Shown one piece after another: positions 26,248-35,524 of a DNA stretch of 50,079 nt (the stretch's first letter is position 1; the number at the start of each line of letters is the position of its first letter). The notes beneath the pieces were generated by a model, which searched no databases, was not told where the DNA came from, and saw only the letters and a list, made by a program, of their open reading frames with translations. The stretch is from Streptomyces sp. L-9-10 (GTDB lineage: Bacteria; Actinomycetota; Actinomycetes; Streptomycetales; Streptomycetaceae), in assembly GCF_004151105.1 (NCBI RefSeq), contig NZ_PHRF01000159.1, forward strand, positions 1-50,079, given 5' to 3'. The translations under genes were made by a program, and so were the position numbers.

Positions 26248-27537
26248 CTACTTCGTCCACTCCGACCAGGACATGTTCCAGCCGTTCAGGCCGTTGTCCG
26301 GGGCGATCTGCTTGTCCTTCGAGTTCTTCACGATCACCACGTCACCGATGAGCGAGGAGTTGTAGAACCACGCCGACGGAGTGCCGTTGTTCCCGCCGCC
26401 GCGGATGTCCCGCAGCCCCACACAGCCATGGCTGACGTTCGCGGAGCCGAACGTGCCCGCGGACGCCCAGTAGTTGCCGTGGACGAAGGTGCCCGAGGTG
26501 GACAGCCGCATCGCGTGCGGCACGTCCTTGATGTCGTACTCGCCGCCGAAGCCCACCGTCGCGCCGTTCATCCTGGTCACCTCGTACTTCTCGCTGATGA
26601 CCATCTGACCGTTGTACGTGGTGGTCGACGGGGCGCCCGCGGTGATCGGGATGTTCTTGATCTGCTTGCCGTCCCGTACGACCTTCATCGTCTTGGCGCT
26701 CGCGTCCACGGTGGAGACCTGGCTGCGGCCGATCGTGAACGTGAAGGACTTGGCCTGCTCGCCGTACACGCCCGGCCGGCCCTCTACGCCGTCCAGGTTG
26801 AGCTTCACGGTCACCTTCGTGCCCGCCGCCCAGTACTTCTCGGGGCGGAAGTCGAGGCGGTCGTTGCCGAACCAGTGGCCCTCGATCGGTACGGACGGCT
26901 CCGCCGTGACCGTGATCGCCTGCTCCACCGCCTCGGGCTCGGTGATGCCCCGGGTGAAGTTGATCGAGACCGGCATTCCGACACCGACCGTGGAACGGTC
27001 CTCGGGCGTGTAGTGGCCGATGAAGGTGTTCTTCGGTACGAGCGTGGTGAAGGTGGTGTCCTTGGCGGACTCGCGGCCGTCGGCGTCCTTGGCGATCGCG
27101 TGCACCTTGTACTTGGTGGCGCCGGCGAGATGCTGGAGCGGCTCCCAGCTCGCGCCGTCCGCGGCCAGCTTGCCCTCGACCGGCTTGCCCTTGTCGTCCT
27201 GGACGGTGACCGTGGTCAGTTTGCCCTTGCCGGCCGAGACCTTGAGGGCGCCCGTGGTCGCGACCGCCTTCGCCCCGTCCTCCGGGGCGATCGTCACGAC
27301 GGCCGCCGAGGCCGCGTTCTCCACCTTCCCCGCGCCCTCGCCGTTCTTGCCACTGTCACCCGTGCCGGAACCACCGCCTCCGCCGCACGCCGTGACCACC
27401 AGGAGCAGCCCCCCGAGCATCAGGGCCAATGGCCCCGTTCCCCCGTGTCCCCGTCGTCCCGTGCGCCGTTCCGGTCCCTCGCCCCGCGGCGCCCGGCCCG
27501 ACCCGGCCGATGTCCCCGATATCGGCAGCCCATTCAC
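26248..27537 (-). CDS. L,D-transpeptidase lipoprotein with Ig-like domains
   Basis: A 429-aa cell-wall cross-linking enzyme forming 3-3 links between meso- or LL-diaminopimelate residues. A lipoprotein signal (LALMLGGLLLVVTAC, Cys51) is followed by a Gly/Ser linker, two Ig-like domains (about 85-165 and 170-270) and a YkuD catalytic domain. The catalytic Cys is about 372 in VSHGCVGLRD, with the upstream His in TFVHGNYWAS. The GTG at 27537 is preferred over the one at 27558 because AGGGGAG lies 9 nt before it. A close paralog follows upstream on the same strand. The C-terminal GLNGWNMSWSEW tail is shared by both. Confidence 0.93.
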   Translation of the reverse strand: MNGLPISGTSAGSGRAPRGEGPERRTGRRGHGGTGPLALMLGGLLLVVTACGGGGGSGTGDSGKNGEGAGKVENAASAAVVTIAPEDGAKAVATTGALKVSAGKGKLTTVTVQDDKGKPVEGKLAADGASWEPLQHLAGATKYKVHAIAKDADGRESAKDTTFTTLVPKNTFIGHYTPEDRSTVGVGMPVSINFTRGITEPEAVEQAITVTAEPSVPIEGHWFGNDRLDFRPEKYWAAGTKVTVKLNLDGVEGRPGVYGEQAKSFTFTIGRSQVSTVDASAKTMKVVRDGKQIKNIPITAGAPSTTTYNGQMVISEKYEVTRMNGATVGFGGEYDIKDVPHAMRLSTSGTFVHGNYWASAGTFGSANVSHGCVGLRDIRGGGNNGTPSAWFYNSSLIGDVVIVKNSKDKQIAPDNGLNGWNMSWSEWTK

Positions 27538-27726
27538 TATGGTCGTCTCCCCTCGCACGGCCTGGCCCCGCCACGGCCCGCACTCCCGCGCGTCGAGTGC
27601 ACGCGCTCGCGACAGATAATCACACCGGAAGCCTTACGGTGATCTCGCGTCTGTCACCATTCGGTCCCAACAGGCCGGGACGGTGCAGGTCATACGGGCC
27701 GTACGAGGGGACGGCCGCGTGCCGAG

Positions 27727-27743
27727 GGGCTCCGCGGGAGCCC
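27727..27743 (-). terminator. Short hairpin after the second L,D-transpeptidase
   Basis: GGGCTCC-GCG-GGAGCCC, 21 nt beyond the stop of the transpeptidase gene at 27765. Confidence 0.6.
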
Positions 27744-27764
27744 TGGCGGGTGGCCGGTGGGGCG

Positions 27765-29027
27765 TCAGTCGGCGGGGGAGGCCGAGGGTGCGGGGAGGGC
27801 CGAACCCGCCTTCCAGCGCTTCCAGTCCAGGTTCCAGCCGCCCAGACCGTTGTCGGGTGCGACCGTACGGTCGTGGGAGTTGACCACCTCGATGACATCG
27901 CCGATCAGGGTCCGGTCGAAGAACCAGCCCGCCGGGGTGTCGGGGCCGCCGCCCTTCACGTCCCGCAGTCCGACACAGCCATGGCTGACGTTCTGGGAGC
28001 CGAACGTGGTCGCGGGCGCCCAGTAGTTGCCGTGCAGAAACGTCCCGGACGTGGTGAGCCGTACCGCGTGCGGCACGTCCTTGATGTCGTACTCACCGCC
28101 GAAGCCGACCGTCCTGCCGTTCATGCGCGTGACGTCGTACAACTCGGTGACCACCATCTTGCCGTTGTACGTGGTGGTCTTGGCCGCGCCGGCGGTGATC
28201 GGCACGGTCGAGACCAGCTCCCCGTCGCGCCGTACCTCCATGGTGTGCTCCTCGGCGTCGACCAGCGAGACCTGGGAGCGGCCGACGGTGAAGCCGACGG
28301 TCTTCTCCTGGATGCCGAACACGCCCGGTGCCGCCTGGACGTCGCGCAGGGCCAGACCGACCGTCACTTCCGTGCCCGGCTCCCAGTACTCGCGGGGCCG
28401 GAAGTCGAGACGGTCGTGGCCGAACCAGTGCCCGGCGATGTCCACCGGCGGGTCCGCCGTCACGGTGATGGCGCGTTCGACGGCCGCCCGGTTCTGGATC
28501 GTGCGGTTGAAGTGGAAGGAGATGATCATGCCGGTGCCGACGGTGGCGCGGTTCTCCGGGGAGAAGTAGCCGATGAACCGGTCGGTGGGGACCGCCGTCG
28601 TGAAGGTGGTGTGGCGTGCCGAGCGGCGGCCCGCGCCGTCCACGGCCACCGCGTCGACGCTGTACTTGGCTGCCAGCGCGACCCGCGCGCCGCTCTCCGG
28701 CGTCCAGGAGCGGCCGTCCGCGGAGATCCGTCCGCGGAGCTCGGTGGGTTGCGCGTCCTCCACCTGTACGACCTTGACGCGCTCCAGCCGGCCGTCCGGC
28801 ACCCGCACCGCGATCGGATCGGAACGGCCGATGCCCTTCGTACCGTCCTCGGGGGTGATCCGGATCGTGTCCCCGGGAGCGCGCGACTTGCCTTCCGTGA
28901 ACGATTCGGCGCCCGCGCATCCCGCCAGGCCGGCCAGCAGGCCGGTCATCAGTCCTGCCCATGTCAGGACGGCGGCCGCGCCGGTCCCTGCCCGCTTGGG
29001 CTCTGTCCGCTTCAGTACGTGTCTCAC
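27765..29027 (-). CDS. L,D-transpeptidase lipoprotein, paralog of the neighbouring gene
   Basis: A protein of about 420 aa with the same plan as its neighbour: lipoprotein signal (AGLMTGLLAGLAGC, Cys37), two Ig-like domains, and a YkuD domain with catalytic Cys about 351 in VSHGCVGLRD and His in TFLHGNYWAP. Stretches such as GFGGEYDIKDVPHA and DRTVAPDNGLGGWN versus DKQIAPDNGLNGWN show recent common descent. It has a longer Pro/Ser/Ala C-terminal tail (SALPAPSASPAD). Start choice is uncertain between GTG codons at 29027 and 29045. It is divergent from glgX. The two enzymes may differ in timing or substrate; that is inference. Confidence 0.9.
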   Translation of the reverse strand: MRHVLKRTEPKRAGTGAAAVLTWAGLMTGLLAGLAGCAGAESFTEGKSRAPGDTIRITPEDGTKGIGRSDPIAVRVPDGRLERVKVVQVEDAQPTELRGRISADGRSWTPESGARVALAAKYSVDAVAVDGAGRRSARHTTFTTAVPTDRFIGYFSPENRATVGTGMIISFHFNRTIQNRAAVERAITVTADPPVDIAGHWFGHDRLDFRPREYWEPGTEVTVGLALRDVQAAPGVFGIQEKTVGFTVGRSQVSLVDAEEHTMEVRRDGELVSTVPITAGAAKTTTYNGKMVVTELYDVTRMNGRTVGFGGEYDIKDVPHAVRLTTSGTFLHGNYWAPATTFGSQNVSHGCVGLRDVKGGGPDTPAGWFFDRTLIGDVIEVVNSHDRTVAPDNGLGGWNLDWKRWKAGSALPAPSASPAD

Positions 29028-29176
29028 GTCCCGCCCAACGACCACGCCCCTCCGGGGGAAACGTGAGGGCGGGCCCTCTTGCGGGCAGAACAGGTGGGAG
29101 GACCACGCGAGGGGAGCCACGGCCGGGACGTCGTGCGCCCGATCCGCGAGGCCGACGAGCCGCGGGAGGCCGGTCA

Positions 29177-31519
29177 GTGGCGAGCGCAGCCGAGCAGAAG
29201 GCAGTGCAGGAGAAGCGGAAGGAGGAGAGCGAGGGGAGGGACACGGAGAAGGTCGCGGAAAAGGTCGCTGAGAAGGTCGCGGAGAAGGTCGCGGAGAAGG
29301 GGCGGGAGCGGAGGAGGGAGATCCGGGACGGCAACGGTCACCGCCGCGAGCCCGGTGCCCCGAGGCCCGTGGTCTGGCCGGGCACGCCGACCCCGCTGGG
29401 CGCGCGCTACCGGGTGGGCCCCGACGGCGTGGCGGGCACCAACTTCGCCCTCTGGGCGGGCGGCGCCGAGGCGGTGGAGGTCTGTCTGTTCGACGACAGC
29501 GGCGCCGAGACCCGGTTGTCGCTGACCGAGCTGACCCATGAGATCTGGCACGGCTTCGTGCCCGACATCCGGCCTGGACAGCGCTACGGATACCGGGTCC
29601 ACGGCCGCTGGGACCCCTGGACGGGCGCCCGCTGGAATCCGGCGAAACTGCTGCTCGACCCGTACGCCCGTGCGGTGGACGGAGACTTCGGGCTGCCTCC
29701 GGAGGTCTACGGCCATGTGCGCGACTGGCCGCAGCGGGAGGTGGCCGACACCGTGCGGGACGGCCGCGACTCCGCTCCGCACGTCCCCAAGGGGGTCGTC
29801 GTCCATGACAGCGCGCCCGACGACGAGTGGGCCGACGACCGCCGGCCCAAGACGCCGTGGGCCGATTCGGTCATCTACGAGCTGCATGTGCGGGGCTTCA
29901 CCAAGCTCCACCCGGGGATCCCGGAGAAACTGCGCGGTACGTACGCGGGACTCGCGCACCCGGCGGCCATCGGCCATCTGCGGCGGCTCGGGGTGACGGC
30001 GGTCGAGCTACTGCCCGTACACCAGTTCGCCCATGAGGACCATCTGCTGCGGCGCGGGCTGCGCAACTACTGGGGCTACAACTCCATCGGCTACTTCGCG
30101 CCGCACGCGGGCTACGCGGCGAGCGGCACCCGGGGGCAGCAGGTCGCGGAGTTCAAGGGGATGGTGCGCGCGCTGCACGCCGCGGGGATAGAGGTCATCC
30201 TCGACGTGGTCTACAACCACACGGCGGAGGGCGGGGAGCAGGGGCCGACGCTGTCCCTGCGCGGTATCGACAACCGCGGCTATTACCGGCTGCCCTCCGA
30301 CGCGCGCAGATACACGGACTACACCGGCTGCGGGAACACCCTCCATGTGGTCCAGCCCCAGGTACTGCGGCTGATCACCGACTCGCTGCGCTACTGGGTC
30401 ACGGAAATGGGGGTCGACGGCTTCCGCTTCGACCTCGCGGCGGCGCTGGCCCGCTCGATGCACGACGTCGACATGCTCTCGCCGTTCCTCGCGGTGATCG
30501 CCCAGGACCCGGTCCTGCGCCGGGTGAAGCTGATCGCCGAGCCGTGGGACGTGGGCAACGGCGGCTACCAGGTCGGGTCGTTCCCCCCGCTGTGGACGGA
30601 GTGGAACGACCGCTACCGCGACGCCGTACGGGACTTCTGGCGCGGCGCGCTGCCCGATGTGCGGGATCTCGGCTACCGGCTCTCGGGGTCGAGCGATCTG
30701 TACGCGTGGGGCGGCCGGCGGCCGTACGCCTCCATCAACTTCGTCACCGCGCACGACGGCTTCACGCTGCGCGATCTGGTGTCGTACGAACGGAAGCACA
30801 ACGAGGCCAACGGCGAGGGCAACAGGGACGGGACGAACGGCAACCGCGCCTGGAACTGCGGGGTGGAGGGCGAGACGGACAACGCGGGGGTCAACGCCCT
30901 GCGGCGGCGGCAGTCGCGCAATCTGCTCACCACCCTGCTGGTGTCGACGGGCGTGCCGATGCTGGTCGCGGGCGACGAGATGGGCCGTACGCAGGGCGGC
31001 AACAACAACGCGTACTGCCAGGACAGCGAGGTCAGCTGGCTGGACTGGTCCCTGCTCGCGAGCCCCGACGGGCAGGGGCTGCACGCGCTGACCGCCCGGC
31101 TGCTCGCCCTGCGCCACGCCCATCCCGTACTGCGCCGCCGCGCCTTCTTCTCCGGCCGGCCGCAGGCTCCGGACGGGCTGCGCGACCTGGCGTGGTTCAC
31201 CCCGCGGGGCTCGGAGATGACGGAGGAGGACTGGTACGCGCCCGCCCGGACACTCGGGCTCTTCCTGTCCGGGCGGGACATCCCCGGCCGGGACGCGCGT
31301 GGCGAGAAGATCACGGACGACAGCTTCCTGACGGTTCTGCACGCGGACGGCCGGCCGGTGGAGTTCACGCTGCCGGGGCCGCCGTGGGGGCGGGCGTACG
31401 AACTGGTGGTCGACACCGCGCGGGAGGAGCAGACGGAGGCGCCGGGCACGGTGTACGAGGGAGGGGCGAAGGTCACGGTCCCGGCGCGGGCGGTGCTGCT
31501 GTTCCGGGTGAAGGGGTGA
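29177..31519 (+). CDS. glgX: Glycogen debranching enzyme GlgX
   Basis: A 780-aa alpha-1,6-glucosidase-type debranching enzyme (GH13, isoamylase subfamily) removing short branches from phosphorylase-trimmed glycogen. A CBM48 domain (about 60-155, ALWAGGAEAVEVCLFD) precedes the barrel. Region I is VILDVVYNHTAEG, nucleophile Asp in VDGFRFDLAAAL, acid Glu in VKLIAEPWDVG and region IV NFVTAHDGFTL. The GTG at 29177 has GGGAGG 7 nt upstream. The first about 55 residues are an unusual charged extension with four EKVA repeats encoded by 12-bp tandem DNA repeats. Divergent from the transpeptidase pair. Confidence 0.95.
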   Translation: MASAAEQKAVQEKRKEESEGRDTEKVAEKVAEKVAEKVAEKGRERRREIRDGNGHRREPGAPRPVVWPGTPTPLGARYRVGPDGVAGTNFALWAGGAEAVEVCLFDDSGAETRLSLTELTHEIWHGFVPDIRPGQRYGYRVHGRWDPWTGARWNPAKLLLDPYARAVDGDFGLPPEVYGHVRDWPQREVADTVRDGRDSAPHVPKGVVVHDSAPDDEWADDRRPKTPWADSVIYELHVRGFTKLHPGIPEKLRGTYAGLAHPAAIGHLRRLGVTAVELLPVHQFAHEDHLLRRGLRNYWGYNSIGYFAPHAGYAASGTRGQQVAEFKGMVRALHAAGIEVILDVVYNHTAEGGEQGPTLSLRGIDNRGYYRLPSDARRYTDYTGCGNTLHVVQPQVLRLITDSLRYWVTEMGVDGFRFDLAAALARSMHDVDMLSPFLAVIAQDPVLRRVKLIAEPWDVGNGGYQVGSFPPLWTEWNDRYRDAVRDFWRGALPDVRDLGYRLSGSSDLYAWGGRRPYASINFVTAHDGFTLRDLVSYERKHNEANGEGNRDGTNGNRAWNCGVEGETDNAGVNALRRRQSRNLLTTLLVSTGVPMLVAGDEMGRTQGGNNNAYCQDSEVSWLDWSLLASPDGQGLHALTARLLALRHAHPVLRRRAFFSGRPQAPDGLRDLAWFTPRGSEMTEEDWYAPARTLGLFLSGRDIPGRDARGEKITDDSFLTVLHADGRPVEFTLPGPPWGRAYELVVDTAREEQTEAPGTVYEGGAKVTVPARAVLLFRVKG
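29246..29300 (+). repeat. 12-bp in-frame tandem repeat in glgX
   Basis: Four units of GAGAAGGTCGCG (the second with two changes) plus a partial fifth encode EKVAEKVAEKVAEKVAEK. The unit keeps frame, so copy-number change would only lengthen or shorten a charged helix. Confidence 0.92.
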
Positions 31520-31588
31520 GGGCGGACGGCGGGTGTGACGGGAAAATCACATGAGCGATGTCAGTGGTGAACCGTAGGCTCGCTCCTG

Positions 31589-33439
31589 ATGTCCGAAACA
31601 CATGCAGACACCAAGGACCGGTCCGCCGTTCGCTCTCTGCTGCGGCTGTGGCCGTACGTGCGACCGGTGCGCGCACGCCTGGCCAGTGCGGCTTTTGTCG
31701 CGATCGTCGCGTCCTGTCTCGGGCTGGTGTTCCCCCTCGTACTGAAGTGGATGGTGGACGGTCCCGTCGCGGACCGGGACACCGGGGGCATCTGGCTCGG
31801 GGCGCTGATCCTGCTGGGGCTGGGGATCGTCGAGGCGGTGCTGTTCGGTTTCCGCCGCTGGCTGGTGGCGCGGCCGCTGGCCGGTGTGGAGGCGGCGATG
31901 CGGGCGGATCTCTACCGCCATCTGCAACGGCTGCCGGTGGCCTTCCATGACCGGTGGCCGTCGGGTCAGCTGCTCTCGCGCGGGACGACGGACCTGATGC
32001 TGTTGCGGATGTTCCTGGCGTTCCCGCTGACGTTTCTGCTGGTGAACGCCACGACGATCCTGGTGGGTTTCCTGATTCTGCTGATGCAGGACTGGTCGCT
32101 GGGGCTGGTGCTGATGACCCCGGTGGTCCCGCTGGTGATCCTCTGCTCGTTCTTCGAGTCGCGGTTCGCGCTGGTCGCGCGCCGGGCGCAGGACCAGGTG
32201 GGCGATCTGACCACGGTGGTCGAGGAGGGCGTGCTCGGCATCCGGATCATCAAGGGGTTCGGCCGCCACCGCAGCCAGTCCCTCGCGTTCCGCGCGCTCA
32301 CGCGGCGGCTGCGCGAGACGGAGCTGGAGAAGGCGCGGCTGCTGGCGGGCATCTGGGCCCTGATCATGGCCATTCCCGAACTGGCCATCGCCGCCGCGCT
32401 GGTGCTCGGCACGGTCCAGGTCGCGGACGGCGGACTCTCGACGGGCACGCTGGTCGCGTTCCTGTCGACGGCGCTGGCGCTGCGGTGGCCGGTGGAGTCG
32501 ATCGGGTTCCTGCTGGCGATGAGCCAGGAGTCCGCGACGGCCACCGAGCGGTTCTTCGAGGTGATGGACGTACCGGAGGAAGCGGAGGACGCGTCGGGGA
32601 GCCCGTCCGGGGAGACCTCGGGTCGGGAAACCGGCGGCGGGCTGCGCTTCGAGGGGGTGACGTTCCGGTACCCGGACGCGGAGGCGGGCTCCACGCCCGT
32701 CCTGGAGCGGATCGATCTGCACATCAGACCCGGCGAGACCATGGCCGTCGTCGGGGCCACCGGCTCGGGCAAGACCACGCTGACCGCCCTCGTACCGCGA
32801 CTGCACGAAGTGACCGCCGGGCGGATCACGCTGGACGGCGAGGACATCGCGCTGATGCCGCGCGAGCGGCTGCGGGAGCTGGTGTCGGTGGCGTTCGAGG
32901 AGCCGACGCTGTTCTCGGCGACGGTCGGGGAGAACGTACTGATGGGCGCGGAGGACGCCGACGAGGACGCGCTGCGGCGGGCGCTCGACGTGGCCCAGGC
33001 GGGCTTCGTCAAGGATCTGCCGCGGGGCACCGGGACGGAGGTCGGCGAGCAGGGACTCAGCCTCTCCGGCGGTCAGCGCCAACGGCTCGCGCTGGCACGG
33101 GCCGTGGTCGGCCGGCCGCGCTTCCTGGTGCTCGACGATCCGCTGTCCGCGCTGGACGTGCATACGGAAGCGCTGGTGGAGGCCGCGCTGCGGCAGGTGC
33201 TCAAGGAGACCACGGCGCTGGTGGTGGCGCACCGGCCGTCGACGGTGCTGCTCGCCGACCGGGTGGCGCTGATCTCGGGGGGCCGGATCGCCGCCGTCGG
33301 CACCCATCAGGAGCTGCTGCGGAGCAGCGAGGAGTACGCGTGGCTGATGTCCGGGGCGGATCGGGATCCCGGGGCCGGGGCCGCGGCGGATTCCCGAGCC
33401 GGGGCCGCTTCAGGGGCTGTTGAGGAGAGCATCCGATGA
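31589..33439 (+). CDS. ABC exporter half-transporter with non-canonical ATP site
   Basis: A 616-aa fused membrane domain/ATPase of the multidrug or lipid exporter class. Six helices occupy about residues 25-320; the coupling region includes VVEEGVLGIRIIKGFGRH. The NBD starts near residue 350: Walker A GATGSGKTT, an unusual Q-loop AFEEPTLFSAT (Glu where Gln is normal), canonical signature LSLSGGQRQRLALARA, Walker B FLVLDDPLSALD with Asp instead of the catalytic Glu, and H-loop VVAHRPSTV. The next gene starts inside its stop (ATGA) and has complementary deviations, so they form a heterodimer. A TAGGCT box 8 nt before the ATG suggests a leaderless start. Confidence 0.93.
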   Translation: MSETHADTKDRSAVRSLLRLWPYVRPVRARLASAAFVAIVASCLGLVFPLVLKWMVDGPVADRDTGGIWLGALILLGLGIVEAVLFGFRRWLVARPLAGVEAAMRADLYRHLQRLPVAFHDRWPSGQLLSRGTTDLMLLRMFLAFPLTFLLVNATTILVGFLILLMQDWSLGLVLMTPVVPLVILCSFFESRFALVARRAQDQVGDLTTVVEEGVLGIRIIKGFGRHRSQSLAFRALTRRLRETELEKARLLAGIWALIMAIPELAIAAALVLGTVQVADGGLSTGTLVAFLSTALALRWPVESIGFLLAMSQESATATERFFEVMDVPEEAEDASGSPSGETSGRETGGGLRFEGVTFRYPDAEAGSTPVLERIDLHIRPGETMAVVGATGSGKTTLTALVPRLHEVTAGRITLDGEDIALMPRERLRELVSVAFEEPTLFSATVGENVLMGAEDADEDALRRALDVAQAGFVKDLPRGTGTEVGEQGLSLSGGQRQRLALARAVVGRPRFLVLDDPLSALDVHTEALVEAALRQVLKETTALVVAHRPSTVLLADRVALISGGRIAAVGTHQELLRSSEEYAWLMSGADRDPGAGAAADSRAGAASGAVEESIR

Positions 33440-35403
33440 CGACGTCGACCACCACGGGCCAGGACGCGCCGGGCCCGGACGCGAACGGCCCGTCCGGGCC
33501 CGGCGGCAAGGACTCCCCCGCGTCACCCGCCGCGCCCGGCGCCGCCGAGGCCCCCGCCACGGCGGTCGGCGGCACGGCGGGCCACGCCGCGACGGACCCC
33601 GCCACGGCGGCCGACGACCCGTTCGGCCAGGACGCCCTGCCCGCGCCCCCGGGCGCGACCGGCGCTCTGCTCCGGTCCCTGCTGACGGTCCGGCGCGGAA
33701 GGGTCGCGCTGGCCGCGCTGCTCCTGCTGCTCCAGCAGGCCGCTTCCCAGGCGGGCCCGCTGATCGTCGCGTACGCCATCGACCGCGGTGTGCCCGCCTT
33801 CCGCGACGGCGACAACGGGCCGCTGTACGCCGTCGGGGCGGGATATCTGATCTGCGCGGTGGGCTCGGGGGCGTTCCAGTACGCCTTCATCCGGGTCGCG
33901 GCCCGGGTCAACCAGGACGTACTGCTCGATCTGCGCGGCCGGATCTTCCGCCATGCCCAGGCGCTGAGCCTGGACTTCCACGAGCGCTACACCTCCGGGC
34001 GGCTGATCTCCCGGTCGACCACCGATGTGGAGTCCCTGCGCGAACTGCTCGGCGAGGGCCTCCAGGAACTCATCGGCGTGGTGCTGGCCTTCGTCTACAT
34101 CTCGGCGATGCTGCTCTACCTGGACGTGGGCATCGGGTCGCTGGCCGTGGTCTCCTTCGTACCGCTGTATCTGCTGGTGCGGATCTACCAGCGGCGGGCC
34201 GGAGTCGTCTTCGGCCGGCGCTCCACGGCGATCGCGGCCGTGATCGTGAAGTTCGCCGAGACGATGAACGGCATCAGGCCGGTGCAGGCGTTCCGGCGCG
34301 AGCGCGCCAATGACGCGGACTTCCACACGCTCAACCACCGCCACGAACGCAGCAACGGCGACGCGCTGCTGGAGATGGCCCGGTATGTGGTCGGCTCCCG
34401 GTTCGTCGCCAATACCGCCGTCGCCGGGATCGTCCTGTGGGGCGCCTACCGGGTGGCGGACGGCACGCTCGCGCTCGGTGTGCTGGCCGCGGCCGTGCTG
34501 TATCTGCGCAGGCTGTACGACCCGATCGACCGGCTGGGGATGTTCCTCAACTCGTACCAGTCGGCGGCGGCCTCGATGGAGAAGATCGCGGGTCTGCTGG
34601 CCCAGACGCCCTCGGTGCCCGAGGCGTCGAACCCCCGGACGCTGCCCGCGCTCACCGGCGAGTTCCCGGGCCGTGAGGCCGTCTTCGACGGGGTGAGCTT
34701 CACATACCGTACGGGCGGCGAGGTGCTCCCCCGCTTCGACCTGACGATCCCGGCCGGCCAGACGGTCGCGGTCGTGGGCTCGACGGGCGCGGGCAAGTCC
34801 ACGCTGGCGAAGCTGCTGGCGCGGTTCTACGACCCGACGGAGGGCCGGATCCTCCTCGACGGCGTCGACCTGCGGGAGCTGAACACGCCCGAGCTCCGGC
34901 GCGGGGTGGTGATGGTGACCCAGGAGGCGTTCCTGTTCTCCGGCACGGTCGCCGAGAACATCGCCCTGGGCCGCCCGGACGCCTCCCGCGAGGACATCGA
35001 ACGCGCGGCGAGGGCCATCGGCGCCGATGAGTTCATCAGCGGCCTGCCCGACGGCTACGACACGGACGTACGCAAGCGCGGCGGCCGGATCTCCGCGGGC
35101 CAGCGCCAACTGGTCGCGTTCGCCCGCGCGCTGCTGGCGAATCCGGCGGTCCTGATCCTGGACGAGGCGACCAGCTCTCTCGACATCCCGGGCGAACGCG
35201 CGGTCCAGCGGGCCATGGACACGGTCCTGCGCGGCCGTACGGCGGTGGTCATCGCGCACCGGCTGTCGACGGTCGAGATCGCGGACCGGGTGCTGGTGAT
35301 GGAACACGGCCGCGTCGTCGAGGACGGCACCCCGAAGGACCTGATCGCCGGCACGGGCCGCTTCGCGGGCCTCCACCGCGCCTGGCGCGACAGCCTGGCC
35401 TGA
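33436..35403 (+). CDS. ABC exporter half-transporter, partner of the preceding gene
   Basis: A 655-aa exporter subunit. About 75 N-terminal residues are Gly/Pro/Ala-rich and probably disordered. The membrane domain spans about 80-375 (LISRSTTDVESLRELLGEG, MNGIRPVQAFRRE). The NBD begins about 415 with Walker A GSTGAGKST, canonical Q-loop MVTQEAFLFSG, Walker B LILDEATSSLD with the catalytic Glu, and H-loop VIAHRLSTV. Its signature is RISAGQRQLVAFARA, where ISAGQ replaces LSGGQ. Its altered signature would face the Glu-less Walker B of the partner in one composite site, leaving the other fully canonical. ATGA overlap with the preceding gene. The substrate is unknown. Confidence 0.93.
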   Translation: MTTSTTTGQDAPGPDANGPSGPGGKDSPASPAAPGAAEAPATAVGGTAGHAATDPATAADDPFGQDALPAPPGATGALLRSLLTVRRGRVALAALLLLLQQAASQAGPLIVAYAIDRGVPAFRDGDNGPLYAVGAGYLICAVGSGAFQYAFIRVAARVNQDVLLDLRGRIFRHAQALSLDFHERYTSGRLISRSTTDVESLRELLGEGLQELIGVVLAFVYISAMLLYLDVGIGSLAVVSFVPLYLLVRIYQRRAGVVFGRRSTAIAAVIVKFAETMNGIRPVQAFRRERANDADFHTLNHRHERSNGDALLEMARYVVGSRFVANTAVAGIVLWGAYRVADGTLALGVLAAAVLYLRRLYDPIDRLGMFLNSYQSAAASMEKIAGLLAQTPSVPEASNPRTLPALTGEFPGREAVFDGVSFTYRTGGEVLPRFDLTIPAGQTVAVVGSTGAGKSTLAKLLARFYDPTEGRILLDGVDLRELNTPELRRGVVMVTQEAFLFSGTVAENIALGRPDASREDIERAARAIGADEFISGLPDGYDTDVRKRGGRISAGQRQLVAFARALLANPAVLILDEATSSLDIPGERAVQRAMDTVLRGRTAVVIAHRLSTVEIADRVLVMEHGRVVEDGTPKDLIAGTGRFAGLHRAWRDSLA

Positions 35404-35524
35404 CCGCGGCCCGCGACGGGTGGACTCGGCTGCTTCACCCAGCGCGCGTGACCGGGGCCGAGCTGGTCTGCTGGTCCGGGGGGCGTCGTGTCCGTACCCC
35501 TCCGTACTCCCCGGAGAGATCCAG

